Shown piece after piece: positions 35,649-45,053 of a stretch of 64,000 nt of DNA. Position 1 is the first letter of the stretch; every line of letters starts with the position of its first letter. The notes under the pieces were generated by a model. That model searched no databases and was not told the DNA's origin. It saw only the letters and a list, made by a program, of their open reading frames with translations. This stretch comes from Cryobacterium sp. PH31-L1 (lineage in GTDB: Bacteria > Actinomycetota > Actinomycetes > Actinomycetales > Microbacteriaceae): NCBI RefSeq assembly GCF_030063145.1, contig NZ_JASISM010000008.1:1-64000 (forward strand), written 5' to 3'. Both the position numbers and the translations under genes were made by a program.

Positions 35649-36676
35649 CAGCGCACCTCCGTGACGGTCGTGAGCGTTCGAATCTGGGCCAGCACCGTGT
35701 CGATCACCGAGTCAGCGCCGGTGAGGGCGAGGGTGAGATGCCCGAAAGGGCGTCCCTGAATCTCGTTGATGCCGCCGTAGACGACCTCGAACGCCACGCC
35801 GGCGCTCGAGAACTCACCGAAAACCGCCTTCTGGTCGACCGCAGCGTCACGAAAGGCCAGCGTGACGATGCGCCCCGGGTGCCGGTCGCGCAGCACGGCG
35901 AGCTCGGCGGGCGACGGCACCCCCTTGACCACGGTCGAGACGAATCGAGCGGATGCCGCGGCTTGCGGGTTCGAGAACACGTCAAAGACCGGGCCACGCT
36001 CGATGACGCGCCCCTGGTCCATCACGGCGACCTTGGTGGCGATGGTCTGGATGACATCCATCTCGTGGGTGATCACGATGATCGTGACCCCGAATTCCGC
36101 GTTCACCCGTTTCAGCAGGGCGAGCACCTCGTGCGTGGTTTCCGGGTCGAGGGCGCTCGTGGCCTCGTCGGCGAGCAGGATTCTGGGCTGGGTGGCGAGG
36201 GCACGGGCGATGCCCACCCGCTGCTTCTGGCCGCCGGAGAGCTGGTCGGGAAAGGACCCGGCCTTGTCGGCGAGGCCGACGAAGTCGAGCAGTTCGGCCA
36301 CCCGGGTGGCGCGCTTCTCCTTGGGATGCCCGGCCACTTCGAGCGGATAGGCCACGTTTCGAGCCACCGTGCGGGAGCCGAGCAGGTTGAACTGTTGAAA
36401 GATAATGCCGATACCGAGCCGCACCTGGCGCAGCTCGCGCTCACGCAGCGCGGCAATGTTCTGTCCGTTCACCCAGATCTCGCCGGAGGTCGAACGTTCG
36501 AGCGCGTTGACCAGCCGCACCAGGGTGCTCTTGCCGGCACCGGAATAGCCGATGATGCCGTAGATGTCACCGGCCTCGACGTCGAGACTGACGCCGTCGA
36601 TCGCCGTGACGCTCGCGCCGTTCCTGGCCTGGGGCGGGTACACCTTGCCCACATTGCGCAGACTGACTACAGCCAT
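35648..36676 (-). CDS. metN: Methionine ABC transporter ATP-binding protein with NIL domain
   Basis: The 342-residue ATPase has Walker A G-Y-S-G-A-G-K-S-T, signature L-S-G-G-Q-K-Q-R-V-G-I-A-R-A-L, Walker B I-L-L-A-D-E-A-T-S-A-L-D-P and switch I-T-H-E-M-D. The C-terminal NIL domain (about 265-342) binds methionine and inhibits transport when methionine is plentiful. It lies between metQ and metI. Confidence 0.95.
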   Translation of the reverse strand: MAVVSLRNVGKVYPPQARNGASVTAIDGVSLDVEAGDIYGIIGYSGAGKSTLVRLVNALERSTSGEIWVNGQNIAALRERELRQVRLGIGIIFQQFNLLGSRTVARNVAYPLEVAGHPKEKRATRVAELLDFVGLADKAGSFPDQLSGGQKQRVGIARALATQPRILLADEATSALDPETTHEVLALLKRVNAEFGVTIIVITHEMDVIQTIATKVAVMDQGRVIERGPVFDVFSNPQAAASARFVSTVVKGVPSPAELAVLRDRHPGRIVTLAFRDAAVDQKAVFGEFSSAGVAFEVVYGGINEIQGRPFGHLTLALTGADSVIDTVLAQIRTLTTVTEVR

Positions 36677-36770
36677 CCGTTTGCCTCGCTCATTTCATAC
36701 TTGAATCGCTGAACACACCAACGCAGCCCGGGGCGCGTGCTCCCCCGGACTGCGTTATTAGAGCGAATGC

Positions 36771-37664
36771 TTACTTGGCGGCCTTGATTTCGGCCTGAAT
36801 ACCGGCCAGGGACTCAACCAGGTCGGCCACCGGGGTGGTCAGCATGACCGCGGTGTCACCGGACACAGCGAACACGCCGTCCTGCACGGCCTGGGTGTTC
36901 TGGTAGATCTCGACGAGCTTCAGCAAGGTCTCGTTGTTCTTGTCTTCGTCGCGGGCAACGAAGATGTTGGCGTAGGGCAGCGCCTTCGAGTCGGTCGCGT
37001 CGTCGGTGGCGATGGCGTCCTCGAACTTGAGGCCGGCCTTCTCGGCGAAGTCATTGTTGATGATCGCGGCGGCGACGTCGGGCAGCGAACTCGCGGTGAG
37101 TGAGGCTTCGAGGGCCGTGACCTTGACCTTCGAGGCCGCTTCGTCGATGTCATCGATGCTGGAGTAGATCGTTCCGCCGTCGGTCAGCTCGATGAGCCCC
37201 TCGGACTGGAGCAGCACCAGGGCGCGGGCCTGGTTGCTGTCGTCGTCGGGCACGGCGACGGTGTCGCCCTTGACGATGTCGTCGACGGAGCTGTACTCGG
37301 AGGAGTACAGGGCGATCGGGTAGATGGCCGTTGCGCCGATCGGGGCCAGGTTGTCGCTGCTGGCCTCGTTGTACTCGGCCAGGTAGGCGATGTGCTGGAA
37401 CTGGTTGAGGTCGACCTCTCCGGCCGCCAGCGCCGGGTTGACCTGCGGGTACTGCGCGAAGTCGACGAGTTCGATCTCGATCCCCTCGGCCGCGGCGGCC
37501 TCGGTGTAGACGGCCCAGTACGGGTCGCTGGCTCCGACGACGCCGATCTTGATGGCGTCACCGTCGGCGCCCGTGGCGGCTCCATCGGAAGCGCCGGCGC
37601 AGCCGGACAGCAGGGCGACCAGCGGGATGACGGCGAGGGCGGCGAGTATGTTCTTTTTCTTCAC
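36771..37664 (-). CDS. metQ: Methionine-binding lipoprotein MetQ
   Basis: The 297-residue NlpA-type lipoprotein has a signal peptide starting M-K-K-K-N-I-L and lipobox L-S-G-C (Cys22). It carries the family blocks EIELVDFAQYPQVNPALAAG and VAVPDDDSNQARALVLLQ. The GTG at 37664 is the start that gives a standard signal peptide. It captures methionine outside the cell for MetNI. The 37665-37792 leader carries a hairpin near 37753-37776 (GGTACC arms), but I do not see an S-box riboswitch. Confidence 0.93.
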   Translation of the reverse strand: MKKKNILAALAVIPLVALLSGCAGASDGAATGADGDAIKIGVVGASDPYWAVYTEAAAAEGIEIELVDFAQYPQVNPALAAGEVDLNQFQHIAYLAEYNEASSDNLAPIGATAIYPIALYSSEYSSVDDIVKGDTVAVPDDDSNQARALVLLQSEGLIELTDGGTIYSSIDDIDEAASKVKVTALEASLTASSLPDVAAAIINNDFAEKAGLKFEDAIATDDATDSKALPYANIFVARDEDKNNETLLKLVEIYQNTQAVQDGVFAVSGDTAVMLTTPVADLVESLAGIQAEIKAAK

Positions 37665-37792
37665 GATGATTCCTTCGAGCGATCTGGGGATTGGGCTCCC
37701 GGGCGCACCGCCATGACCGGTCAAACCAGAAGGCTGCGCCCACACGGGGCTTGGTACCGCGGCTGCGCGGGTACCCCTTAACGATACGTGCC

Positions 37793-37838
37793 GAAGCTGC
37801 GACGTGTGGCACGCACCGACACACTACGTCACAGCTTC
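37793..37838 (-). terminator. Hairpin between the ABC-F gene and metQ
   Basis: GAAGCTG (37793-37799) plus GACGT (37801-37805) pairs with ACGTC (37826-37830) plus CAGCTTC (37832-37838), interrupted by one mismatched base and with a 20-base loop. It begins eight bases after the ABC-F stop on the minus strand, so it probably ends that transcript before metQ. Confidence 0.5.
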
Positions 37839-37845
37839 TGCGACG

Positions 37846-39639
37846 TCAGCCCTCGATCAACTCGGTAAGTTCGACCCAGCGGGTTTCCAGCGTGGCGATG
37901 GTCTCTTCCAGTTCGGTCAGTTTCACGCCGAGCGCGCCGAGACCGGCGAAATCGGACTGATCGTGCGCGGCCAGTTTTTCGTGCTTGAGTGCGATGCGCT
38001 CCTGCAGTTTGACCACCTTGCGGTCGATCGAGCCGAGCTCCTTCTGGGCGTTGCGCAGTTCAGCGCCGCCCAGGCTGGGGATCTTCTTGGTCGAACCCGA
38101 AGCATCCGTTGGAGAACCGGCGGCCGGGCCGGCGACGGCCTTCCGGCGCACCTCGAGGTACTGGTCGACGCCGCCGGGCAGGTGGCGAAAGCCACCGTCC
38201 ATGACCGCGTACTGGTTGTCGGTGACGCGCTCGATGAGGTACCGGTCGTGCGAAACGACGAGCAGGGTGCCGGGAAAGGAGTCGAGCAGGTCTTCCATGG
38301 CGGCGAGCATGTCGGTGTCGAGGTCGTTGGTGGGCTCGTCGAGGATGAGCACGTTCGGCTCGCTCAGCACGATCAGCAGCAGCTGCAGGCGGCGTTTCTG
38401 GCCACCGGAGAGGTCTTTCACCTGGGTGGTGAGCTGCGCGCTCAAAAAGCCCATGCGTTCGAGCATCTGGCCGGGCGTGATCTCTTTGCCACCGGCCATG
38501 TAGCTGGTCTTCTGACGGCCGATGACGTCGCTCACGCGGTCGTTGCGAATCTCGTCGAGTTCGAACAGCTGCTGGGTGAGCACGGCCACCTTGATGGTCT
38601 TGCCGCGTTTGACCGTTCCTTCGCTCGGCTGCAGGGTGCCGGCGACAAGGTTCAGCAGGGTGGACTTGCCGGCCCCGTTGACGCCCATGATTCCGGTGCG
38701 CTCCCCCGGCGCGATGCGCCAGGTGATGTCGTTCAGCACGGTCTTCTCGCCGAACTTCACGCCGATGTCGATGAGGTCGACGACGTCCTTGCCGAGCCGC
38801 TGCATGGCCATCGACTGCATCGTGACGGTGTCGCGGGGCGGCGGCTCATTCTCGATCAGCACGTTGGCGGCATCGATGCGGAATTTGGGCTTGGCGGTGC
38901 GGGCCGGTGCGCCGCGGCGCAGCCAGGCCAGCTCCTTCTTCATGAGGTTCTGTCGCTTGGACTCGACCACGCTACTCATGCGGTCGCGCTCCACGCGCTG
39001 CAGGATGTAGGCGGCGTAGCCCCCCTCAAAGGGTTCGATCAGGCGGTCGTGCACCTCCCAGGTGATGTTGCAGACCTCGTCGAGGAACCACCGGTCGTGG
39101 GTGACGACCACGAGGCCGCCACTCTGGGCGGCCCAGCGGGTCTTGAGGTGGCCGGCGAGCCAGGAGATGCCCTCCACGTCGAGGTGGTTGGTGGGCTCGT
39201 CGAGAAAGATGCAGTCGTAGTCGCCGATGAGCACCGCGGCGAGGGCCACCCGGCGGCGCTGGCCACCGGAGAGGTCGTCGACCAGGGCGTCCCAGGGGAT
39301 GTCGCGCACGAGGCCGCCGATGACGTCGCGCACCTTGGCGTCGCCAGCCCAGACGTGTTCTTCGATGCCGCCGACGATGGTGTGGCCGACGGTCTGGCCG
39401 CTGGCGAGGTCGTCGGACTGGTCGAGCATGCCGATGGTGACGCCGCGGCGACGGGTGACTCGGCCTTCGTCGGGTTCTATGCGGCCGGCCAGCAGGCGCA
39501 TGAGGGTGGACTTGCCGTCGCCGTTCTTGCCGACGACGCCGATGCGGTCGCCCTCGTTGAGGCCGGCGGTGACGCTGTCAAAGATAACGCGGGTGGGAAA
39601 TTCGAGGTGCAGGGACTCAGCCCCGAGAAGATGTGCCAT
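37846..39639 (-). CDS. ABC-F family ATPase
   Basis: The 597-residue soluble protein has two ABC ATPase domains in tandem and no membrane helices. The first has Walker A G-K-N-G-D-G-K-S-T and signature L-S-G-G-Q-R-R-R-V-A-L-A. The second has G-V-N-G-A-G-K-S-T and L-S-G-G-Q-K-R-R-L-Q-L-L. A basic linker around residues 235-270 joins them. ABC-F proteins act on the ribosome (EttA/Uup types) or protect it from antibiotics. This one resembles the Uup-like housekeeping type found next to ispE in actinobacteria. A coiled-coil-like C-terminus (about 530-597) supports that. Confidence 0.93.
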   Translation of the reverse strand: MAHLLGAESLHLEFPTRVIFDSVTAGLNEGDRIGVVGKNGDGKSTLMRLLAGRIEPDEGRVTRRRGVTIGMLDQSDDLASGQTVGHTIVGGIEEHVWAGDAKVRDVIGGLVRDIPWDALVDDLSGGQRRRVALAAVLIGDYDCIFLDEPTNHLDVEGISWLAGHLKTRWAAQSGGLVVVTHDRWFLDEVCNITWEVHDRLIEPFEGGYAAYILQRVERDRMSSVVESKRQNLMKKELAWLRRGAPARTAKPKFRIDAANVLIENEPPPRDTVTMQSMAMQRLGKDVVDLIDIGVKFGEKTVLNDITWRIAPGERTGIMGVNGAGKSTLLNLVAGTLQPSEGTVKRGKTIKVAVLTQQLFELDEIRNDRVSDVIGRQKTSYMAGGKEITPGQMLERMGFLSAQLTTQVKDLSGGQKRRLQLLLIVLSEPNVLILDEPTNDLDTDMLAAMEDLLDSFPGTLLVVSHDRYLIERVTDNQYAVMDGGFRHLPGGVDQYLEVRRKAVAGPAAGSPTDASGSTKKIPSLGGAELRNAQKELGSIDRKVVKLQERIALKHEKLAAHDQSDFAGLGALGVKLTELEETIATLETRWVELTELIEG

Positions 39640-39668
39640 AGCCTCCGAGTTTACGGCACGCCGAAGTG

Positions 39669-40598
39669 TTAAATGAGGCGAGCCCCGTGCACCGGGCCGC
39701 TGGCTCGCACGACCTTGAGGCGGGAGGCAGAGAGAGCGACCTGCAGTTCGAGCGCGGTGTCGGCATCCGCTACCAGAAAAGCCACGGTCGGGCCGGAGCC
39801 GGAGAGAATGCCGGCGAGGGCGCCGTTCTCTTCGCCGAGCTGGAGCACCTTGCCGAGCCCGGGTGCGAGGTGCAGCGCTGGAGCCTGCAGGTCGTTGTGC
39901 AGCACGTCGGCGAGCATGTGCGGGTCGCCGGCGCGCAGTGCCTGCAGCACGTTCGCGTCGACACTGGGCTGATGCTCGGCCGGAAAGATGTCCTGCGCGT
40001 GGCGATCGCGGTGCCGGTCGAGCTCCTGGTACACGCTGGGCGTCGACATACCAAAGTCAGCCAGGGCGAGTACCCACTGGAATTTTCCTTTGGCCAGCGC
40101 CGGGCTCAGCTGGTCGCCGCGACCGGTTCCGATGGCGGTGCCGCCGGTGAAGGAGAACGGTACGTCGGCGCCGAGGGTGGCGGCAATGGCTAGCAGCTCG
40201 TCCTTCGTGGCGCTGGTCCCCCACAGGGCGTCGCAGGCGAGCAGCGTGGCTGCGGCGTCGGCCGAGCCTCCGCCCATCCCGCCGGCGATGGGCACGTTCT
40301 TCTCGATCTCGAGGTGCACCCCGCCGCGATAGCCGGTCTTGCGGGCGAGGGCCCTGGCTGCCTTGATGGCGAGATTGCTGCCGCCGGTGGCGAGGCCGGA
40401 GGTGTCGATGCTGCCGCTGAACTCGACCGAGAAATCACTGGCAGGTGTGGCGCGCACATCCTCGAACAGGGAGACGGCCTGGTAGGCGGTCGCGAGGTCG
40501 TGGTAACCGTCTTCCATGACGGCGCCGACCTTGAGGAAGACGTTGATTTTGCCCGGTGCCCGCGCGTGCACAGCGGTGGTGCCGGCGGTCGTCATCAT
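39669..40598 (-). CDS. ispE: 4-diphosphocytidyl-2-C-methyl-D-erythritol kinase
   Basis: The 309-residue GHMP kinase acts in the non-mevalonate isoprenoid pathway. It shows [11 protein letters not shown] near the N-terminus, the ATP loop [20 protein letters not shown], and the C-terminal [11 protein letters not shown]. The order rsmA-ispE-ABC-F is conserved in actinobacteria. The start ATG at 40598 was taken; a second ATG three bases on is equally possible. Confidence 0.95.
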   Translation of the reverse strand: MMTTAGTTAVHARAPGKINVFLKVGAVMEDGYHDLATAYQAVSLFEDVRATPASDFSVEFSGSIDTSGLATGGSNLAIKAARALARKTGYRGGVHLEIEKNVPIAGGMGGGSADAAATLLACDALWGTSATKDELLAIAATLGADVPFSFTGGTAIGTGRGDQLSPALAKGKFQWVLALADFGMSTPSVYQELDRHRDRHAQDIFPAEHQPSVDANVLQALRAGDPHMLADVLHNDLQAPALHLAPGLGKVLQLGEENGALAGILSGSGPTVAFLVADADTALELQVALSASRLKVVRASGPVHGARLI

Positions 40599-40646
40599 GC
40601 TTTTAACTTAGCCCAGCCTGTGTGCCTGCACCGACCGCCGCCGCAG

Positions 40647-41519
40647 CTACGCGGGTGACCAGACGCGCGCGATGGCGAGAAAATCGTGCACGGTGAGCTG
40701 CTCGCCCCGCGCCTGCGGGTCGATACCCGCCGCGCTCATCAGAGCGGATGCCGTGGCCGAGTCCCCAAGGACGACCGACAGCGACTGCCGCAACATCTTG
40801 CGGCGCTGCTGAAAAGCGGCGTCGACGAGCGCGAAGGTCCTGAGCCGGAGCTCCTCGGATTCCAGCGGCTGGGGCCGCCGGTCGAAGGCGATGAGGATCG
40901 AGTCGACGTTGGGGACCGGCCAGAACACCTGGCGGCTTACCTTGCCGGCGGTGCGAAAATCACCGTACCAGGCGGCTTTGACGCTCGGGCTGCCGTAGAT
41001 CTTGTTGCCGGGCGGGGCTGCGAGGCGTTCGCCGACCTCGGCCTGCACCATGACGACACCGGCGCGAATCGACTTGAAGTGCTCGAGCAGGTAGAGCAAC
41101 ACCGGCACAGAAACGTTGTAGGGCAGGTTGGCGACGAGCCGGGTGGGGTCGCCGGGCAGCTCGGTGATTTTCAGAGCATCGGCACGGATGACCGACAGTC
41201 TGGCGCCGGGCTGCATGAGTTCGACGGTGAGTGGCAGCTGCTCGGCCAGGCGGTCGTCGATTTCAACGGCGACGACGGCGGCGCCGACCTCGAGCATGCC
41301 GAGGGTGAGCGAGCCGAGGCCCGGTCCGACCTCGACCACGGTGTCGGCCGGTGCGACCCGGGCGACCTTGACGATGCGCCGCACAGTATTGCCGTCGATG
41401 ACGAAGTTCTGGCCGAGCTTCTTGGTGGGGTTGACGCCGAGCATCTCGGCGAGGTCGCGAATCTCAGCCGGACCGAGGAGGGTCTTTGCGGGCTTCGGCT
41501 CGTCAGCAGCGTCCGTCAT
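40647..41519 (-). CDS. rsmA: 16S rRNA (adenine1518/1519-N6) dimethyltransferase
   Basis: The 290-residue methyltransferase (KsgA) carries K-K-L-G-Q-N-F-V, the SAM motif V-V-E-V-G-P-G-L-G-S-L-T, and the catalytic N-L-P-Y-N-V-S-V. It dimethylates two adenines near the 3' end of 16S rRNA. The ATG at 41519 overlaps the tatD stop (ATGA). A longer upstream frame lies inside tatD and is not used. Confidence 0.95.
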   Translation of the reverse strand: MTDAADEPKPAKTLLGPAEIRDLAEMLGVNPTKKLGQNFVIDGNTVRRIVKVARVAPADTVVEVGPGLGSLTLGMLEVGAAVVAVEIDDRLAEQLPLTVELMQPGARLSVIRADALKITELPGDPTRLVANLPYNVSVPVLLYLLEHFKSIRAGVVMVQAEVGERLAAPPGNKIYGSPSVKAAWYGDFRTAGKVSRQVFWPVPNVDSILIAFDRRPQPLESEELRLRTFALVDAAFQQRRKMLRQSLSVVLGDSATASALMSAAGIDPQARGEQLTVHDFLAIARVWSPA

Positions 41520-42499
41520 GCGATGCCGCCGCGCGGGGTGAGGTCCGGGCCTGGATCGTCGTGGGCGGCCGTGACCGGTTCGGCGTCCCAGCGGCCGTAG
41601 ACCAGCTCGGTGTTGGCGGTGATTTGAGCGGAGAGCAGGGAGACGTCCGTTTCGAGGTGGGCGGCCATGCCGCGCAGCGTGTTCGGCAGCAGGTAGGGCG
41701 CGTTGGGCCGGCCGCGGTAGGGCAGCGGGGTGAGGAAGGGGGCATCCGTTTCGGCCAGTAGCAGGTTGCGTGGGGCGGCGAACAGGGCGTCGCGCAGCAT
41801 GGAGGCGTTCTTGAATGTGACGTTGCCGGCGAACGACATATACCAACCATGATCTGCGCAGAGGCGCGCCATGTCGGCGTCTCCGGAGAAGCAGTGAAAG
41901 ACGGTGCGTTCGGGGGCGCCCACCTTGAGCAGGGTCTCGATGACGGCTTCGTGGGCGTTGCGGTCGTGAATCTGCAGCGCCAGGTTGTTCTCCTTGGCAA
42001 TGCGAATGTGCGCCTCGAAGGAGCGAAACTGGGCGGCGCGGCCTTCTTCGCCGGTGCGAAAGAAGTCCAGGCCGGTCTCGCCGACCGCGACCACGCGCGG
42101 CTGTCCGGCCAGTTCGTTGATGACGGCGAGTGCGTCGTCCAGGGTTCCGGCTTCTTCGAGCGCTGGGGCCTCGTTGGGGTGAATCGCGACGGCGGCCAGC
42201 ATGCGCGGCTCGATCAGGGCGCAAGCGGCCGACCAGCGGGAGGTTTCCACGTCGCCGCCGACCTGGATCACCCCGCGCACGCCGACGCTCGAGGCGCGAT
42301 CGAGCTGTTCCCGATAGCTGAGCGGATGCTCGCCGTCACTGATTTCGAGGTGGGTGTGGTTGTCGTAGACGGGCACCGTGAGCGGTTCGGGCAGTGGCGG
42401 GTAGCTCAGGTCACGGCCCTGAGTATTCTCGCGCCTTCGAATGGCGCTGCCGTAGCCGTCAACGCCTCCGTCGAGACTGGTGAGCGCGTTGCTAGGCAT
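41516..42499 (-). CDS. tatD: TatD-family metal-dependent hydrolase/DNase
   Basis: The 327-residue amidohydrolase-type protein has N-H-T-H-L-E near residue 48, V-G-E-T-G-L-D-F-F, the histidine of Q-I-H-D-R-N-A, V-F-H-C-F-S-G-D and the final A-E-T-D-A-P-F-L. These supply the metal ligands. TatD proteins act as 3'-5' DNases. The ATG at 42499 overlaps the end of metG by eight bases and the stop overlaps rsmA, so metG-tatD-rsmA is one operon. The first 40 residues are less conserved. Confidence 0.93.
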   Translation of the reverse strand: MPSNALTSLDGGVDGYGSAIRRRENTQGRDLSYPPLPEPLTVPVYDNHTHLEISDGEHPLSYREQLDRASSVGVRGVIQVGGDVETSRWSAACALIEPRMLAAVAIHPNEAPALEEAGTLDDALAVINELAGQPRVVAVGETGLDFFRTGEEGRAAQFRSFEAHIRIAKENNLALQIHDRNAHEAVIETLLKVGAPERTVFHCFSGDADMARLCADHGWYMSFAGNVTFKNASMLRDALFAAPRNLLLAETDAPFLTPLPYRGRPNAPYLLPNTLRGMAAHLETDVSLLSAQITANTELVYGRWDAEPVTAAHDDPGPDLTPRGGIA

Positions 42500-44063
42500 C
42501 GGCCGGCTCCACGATTGACTCGATACGCGGAAACAGCGGCTCGAGCGGGCTGACGTGTTTGCCGCCGGTCCACTCCCAGGCCCGGTCGACGCGCTGGTCG
42601 GCGAGCGCGCCGTCGCCGCCGAGAGCGGTCCACAGCTTTGCGGTGGCGATGGGAATGACCGGCGAGAGCAGCACCGTGAGGGTGCCGAGGCCGCCCACGG
42701 CGGTGTGCAGCACGGTCTCCAGTCGGGCCCGGGTGTCCGGGTTCTTGGCCAGCGCCCACGGCTCCTGCAGGGTGATGTAGCCGTTGAGCTCGTCGACCAG
42801 TTCCCACACGCTCGCTAGGGCGTCGTGGATGGCGAGGGTCTCAATGAAGGCGCGCGAGGCATCCGTCACTCGCTGTTCGGTCGCCGCAATCGCGAGGTCG
42901 TCAGCAGTCAACGCACCAGCTTCGGGCACGACGCCGTCGCAATACCGCACGACCATGGCGATCACGCGGGAGGCGAGGTTGCCGAAGCCGTTGGCGAGCT
43001 CGGACTGGTAGCGGGCCGAGAGGTCTTCCCAGCTGAACGAGCCGTCCTGGCCGAAGCTGATGGCGCGCATGAAGTAGTACCGAAAGGCGTCGGAGCCGAA
43101 GGTGTCGGTGATCTGGCGCGGCGCGATACCGGTGAGCTTGGACTTGCTCATCTTCTCTCCACCGACCAGCAACCAGCCGTGGCCGAAGACCTGCTTGGGC
43201 ACCTCTATACCGGCGGCCATGAGCATAGCCGGCCAGATGACGGCGTGAAAGCGCAGGATGTCCTTGCCGACGATGTGCGTGGCGGGCCAGCGGCTGGCGA
43301 ATTCCTCGTCGTTCTGGCCGTAACCGGCCGCGGTGATGTAGTTCAGGAGGGCGTCGAACCAGACGTAGACGACGTGCGATTCGTCCCACGGAACTTTGAT
43401 GCCCCAGTCGAAGCTCGACCGGGAGATCGACAGGTCGCTCAGGCCGCGCCTGACGAAGGAAATGACCTCGTTGCGGGCCGCTTCCGGCTGCACAAAGTTG
43501 GGGTTCTCCTCGTACAGGGCCAGCAGTCGGTCGGCGAAGGCACTCATCTTGAAGAAGTAGTTCTTCTCGTGCAGCAGCTCGACCGGCTTGGAGTGGATCG
43601 CGCAGACCGGCTGACCGGCATAGTCACCGGTGCCGTCGACGAGGTCGCTGGTCTGCTTGTACTCCTCGCAGCCGACGCAGTAGTAACCCTCGTACTCGCC
43701 GGTGTAGATGTGGCCCTCATCGTGGAGGTGCTGCAGAAACTTCTGCGCGTTCACCTCGTGGCGTTCGTCCGTGGTGCGGATGAAGTCGTCGTTGGCAATA
43801 TCTACGGTCTCCAGCAACGGCTTCCAGGCGGTCTCGACCAGGCGGTCGGCCCATTCCTTGGGCGTGACGCCGTTGGCGATGGCGGTGCGCAGAATTTTCT
43901 GGCCGTGTTCGTCGGTGCCGGTGAGTAGCCAGGCGTCATCGCCGGACTGCCGGTGCCAGCGCGCGAGCACGTCGGCAGCGACCTCGGTGTAGGCGTGCCC
44001 GATGTGCGGCACATCATTCACGTAGAAAATGGGCGTGGTGATGTAAAAAGAGCCAGCGGACAT
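42492..44063 (-). CDS. metG: Methionine--tRNA ligase
   Basis: The 523-residue class I synthetase has P-H-I-G-H-A-Y as the HIGH motif, a zinc knuckle-like C-V-G-C-E-E-Y, and K-M-S-K-S-K-L. The anticodon-binding helical domain occupies the C-terminal third. The C-terminal dimerisation domain found in longer forms is absent. It begins MSAGSFYITTPIFYVND and heads the metG-tatD-rsmA operon. Confidence 0.96.
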   Translation of the reverse strand: MSAGSFYITTPIFYVNDVPHIGHAYTEVAADVLARWHRQSGDDAWLLTGTDEHGQKILRTAIANGVTPKEWADRLVETAWKPLLETVDIANDDFIRTTDERHEVNAQKFLQHLHDEGHIYTGEYEGYYCVGCEEYKQTSDLVDGTGDYAGQPVCAIHSKPVELLHEKNYFFKMSAFADRLLALYEENPNFVQPEAARNEVISFVRRGLSDLSISRSSFDWGIKVPWDESHVVYVWFDALLNYITAAGYGQNDEEFASRWPATHIVGKDILRFHAVIWPAMLMAAGIEVPKQVFGHGWLLVGGEKMSKSKLTGIAPRQITDTFGSDAFRYYFMRAISFGQDGSFSWEDLSARYQSELANGFGNLASRVIAMVVRYCDGVVPEAGALTADDLAIAATEQRVTDASRAFIETLAIHDALASVWELVDELNGYITLQEPWALAKNPDTRARLETVLHTAVGGLGTLTVLLSPVIPIATAKLWTALGGDGALADQRVDRAWEWTGGKHVSPLEPLFPRIESIVEPADA

Positions 44064-44127
44064 GCGTTCATCTTATGCGCCAGGCCACCGCCTATCCTCC
44101 CTGTTACGCCGGGCGGGCCCTCGCGGC

Positions 44128-44991
44128 CTAACCGAGCGGAAAGGCCGACCGGTCGGGTTTCGGCGCGGATGCGCCGGTCTTGGCCTGCAGTGCGTGCTCG
44201 TAGAGTTCGCGCTTGCCGAGGCCGCTGGCCGCCGACACGTCGGCCGCGGCATCTTTCAAGCGGATGCCGCCCGCCACCAGGTCGAGCACCTCGGCCACAC
44301 CCATGGCCAGGTCCAGTACCCGCACTTCAGCACCCGCAACGACGATGCAGATCTCGCCGCGCACGCCGGCCGCCGCCCACTCGGCCAGTTCGGCCGCCGT
44401 GCCGCGCTTGACCTCTTCGAAGAATTTGGTCAGTTCGCGGCAGACCACGACCCGGCGGTCAGCTCCAAGCGTTGCCGCGAGGTCAAGCAGGGAGTCGGCC
44501 AGACGGTTGGGCGATTCGAAGAACACCATGGTGCGGCGTTCTGCGGCGAGGTCTCGCAGCAGCTTGATCCGCTCACCGTGCCTACGCGGCAGGAAGCCTT
44601 CGAAGGTGAACCGGTCGGTCGGCAGCCCGGAGACGGCGAGAGCGGTCAGCACTGCGGACGGACCGGGCAGGGCGGTGACCTGCACGCCGGCCGCCACCGC
44701 GGCATCCACCAAATGAAAGCCGGGATCGGAGACGGTGGGCATTCCGGCGTCGCTCAGCACGAGAATGTCGACGTCGCGGGCCAGTTCGACCAGTTCGGCG
44801 GCCTTGCCGCGTTCGTTGTGGTCGTGCAGGGCCATGAGCTTGGGCCGATTCTCGATGCCGAGGGCTTTGAGCAGGTGCACGGTGACGCGGGTATCCTCGG
44901 CGGCCACGATCGTGATCGTACTGAGGGTCTCGATCAGGCGCCGGGAGGCGTCGCCGAGATTTCCGATCGGGGTGGCAGCAAGGATGATCAT
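44128..44991 (-). CDS. rsmI: 16S rRNA (cytidine1402-2'-O)-methyltransferase
   Basis: The 287-residue SAM-dependent methyltransferase has I-L-A-A-T-P-I-G-N-L-G-D-A-S at the start, V-A-A-E-D-T-R, L-S-D-A-G-M-P-T-V-S-D-P-G, A-L-P-G-P-S-A and F-E-G-F-L-P-R-R, all RsmI marks. It 2'-O-methylates C1402 in the decoding centre. The ATG at 44991 gives the normal N-terminus. It diverges from the mannosyltransferase gene at 45054, as is common in actinobacteria. Confidence 0.95.
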   Translation of the reverse strand: MIILAATPIGNLGDASRRLIETLSTITIVAAEDTRVTVHLLKALGIENRPKLMALHDHNERGKAAELVELARDVDILVLSDAGMPTVSDPGFHLVDAAVAAGVQVTALPGPSAVLTALAVSGLPTDRFTFEGFLPRRHGERIKLLRDLAAERRTMVFFESPNRLADSLLDLAATLGADRRVVVCRELTKFFEEVKRGTAAELAEWAAAGVRGEICIVVAGAEVRVLDLAMGVAEVLDLVAGGIRLKDAAADVSAASGLGKRELYEHALQAKTGASAPKPDRSAFPLG

Positions 44992-45053
44992 GCTGCAATT
45001 CTCGCAGCCCTGGGCGAGCCTTTCGTTCGTCGCTTGCTCGGTACGATGGTCAG

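Noticed and set aside
37665-37792. Possible SAM riboswitch upstream of metQ
   Set aside because: The S-box core sequences are absent. Only a GC-rich hairpin with GGTACC arms is visible.
37804-39672. 622-codon frame opposite the ABC-F gene
   Set aside because: Antisense shadow rich in Gly/Val/Asp/His, typical of reversed coding sequence in GC-rich DNA.
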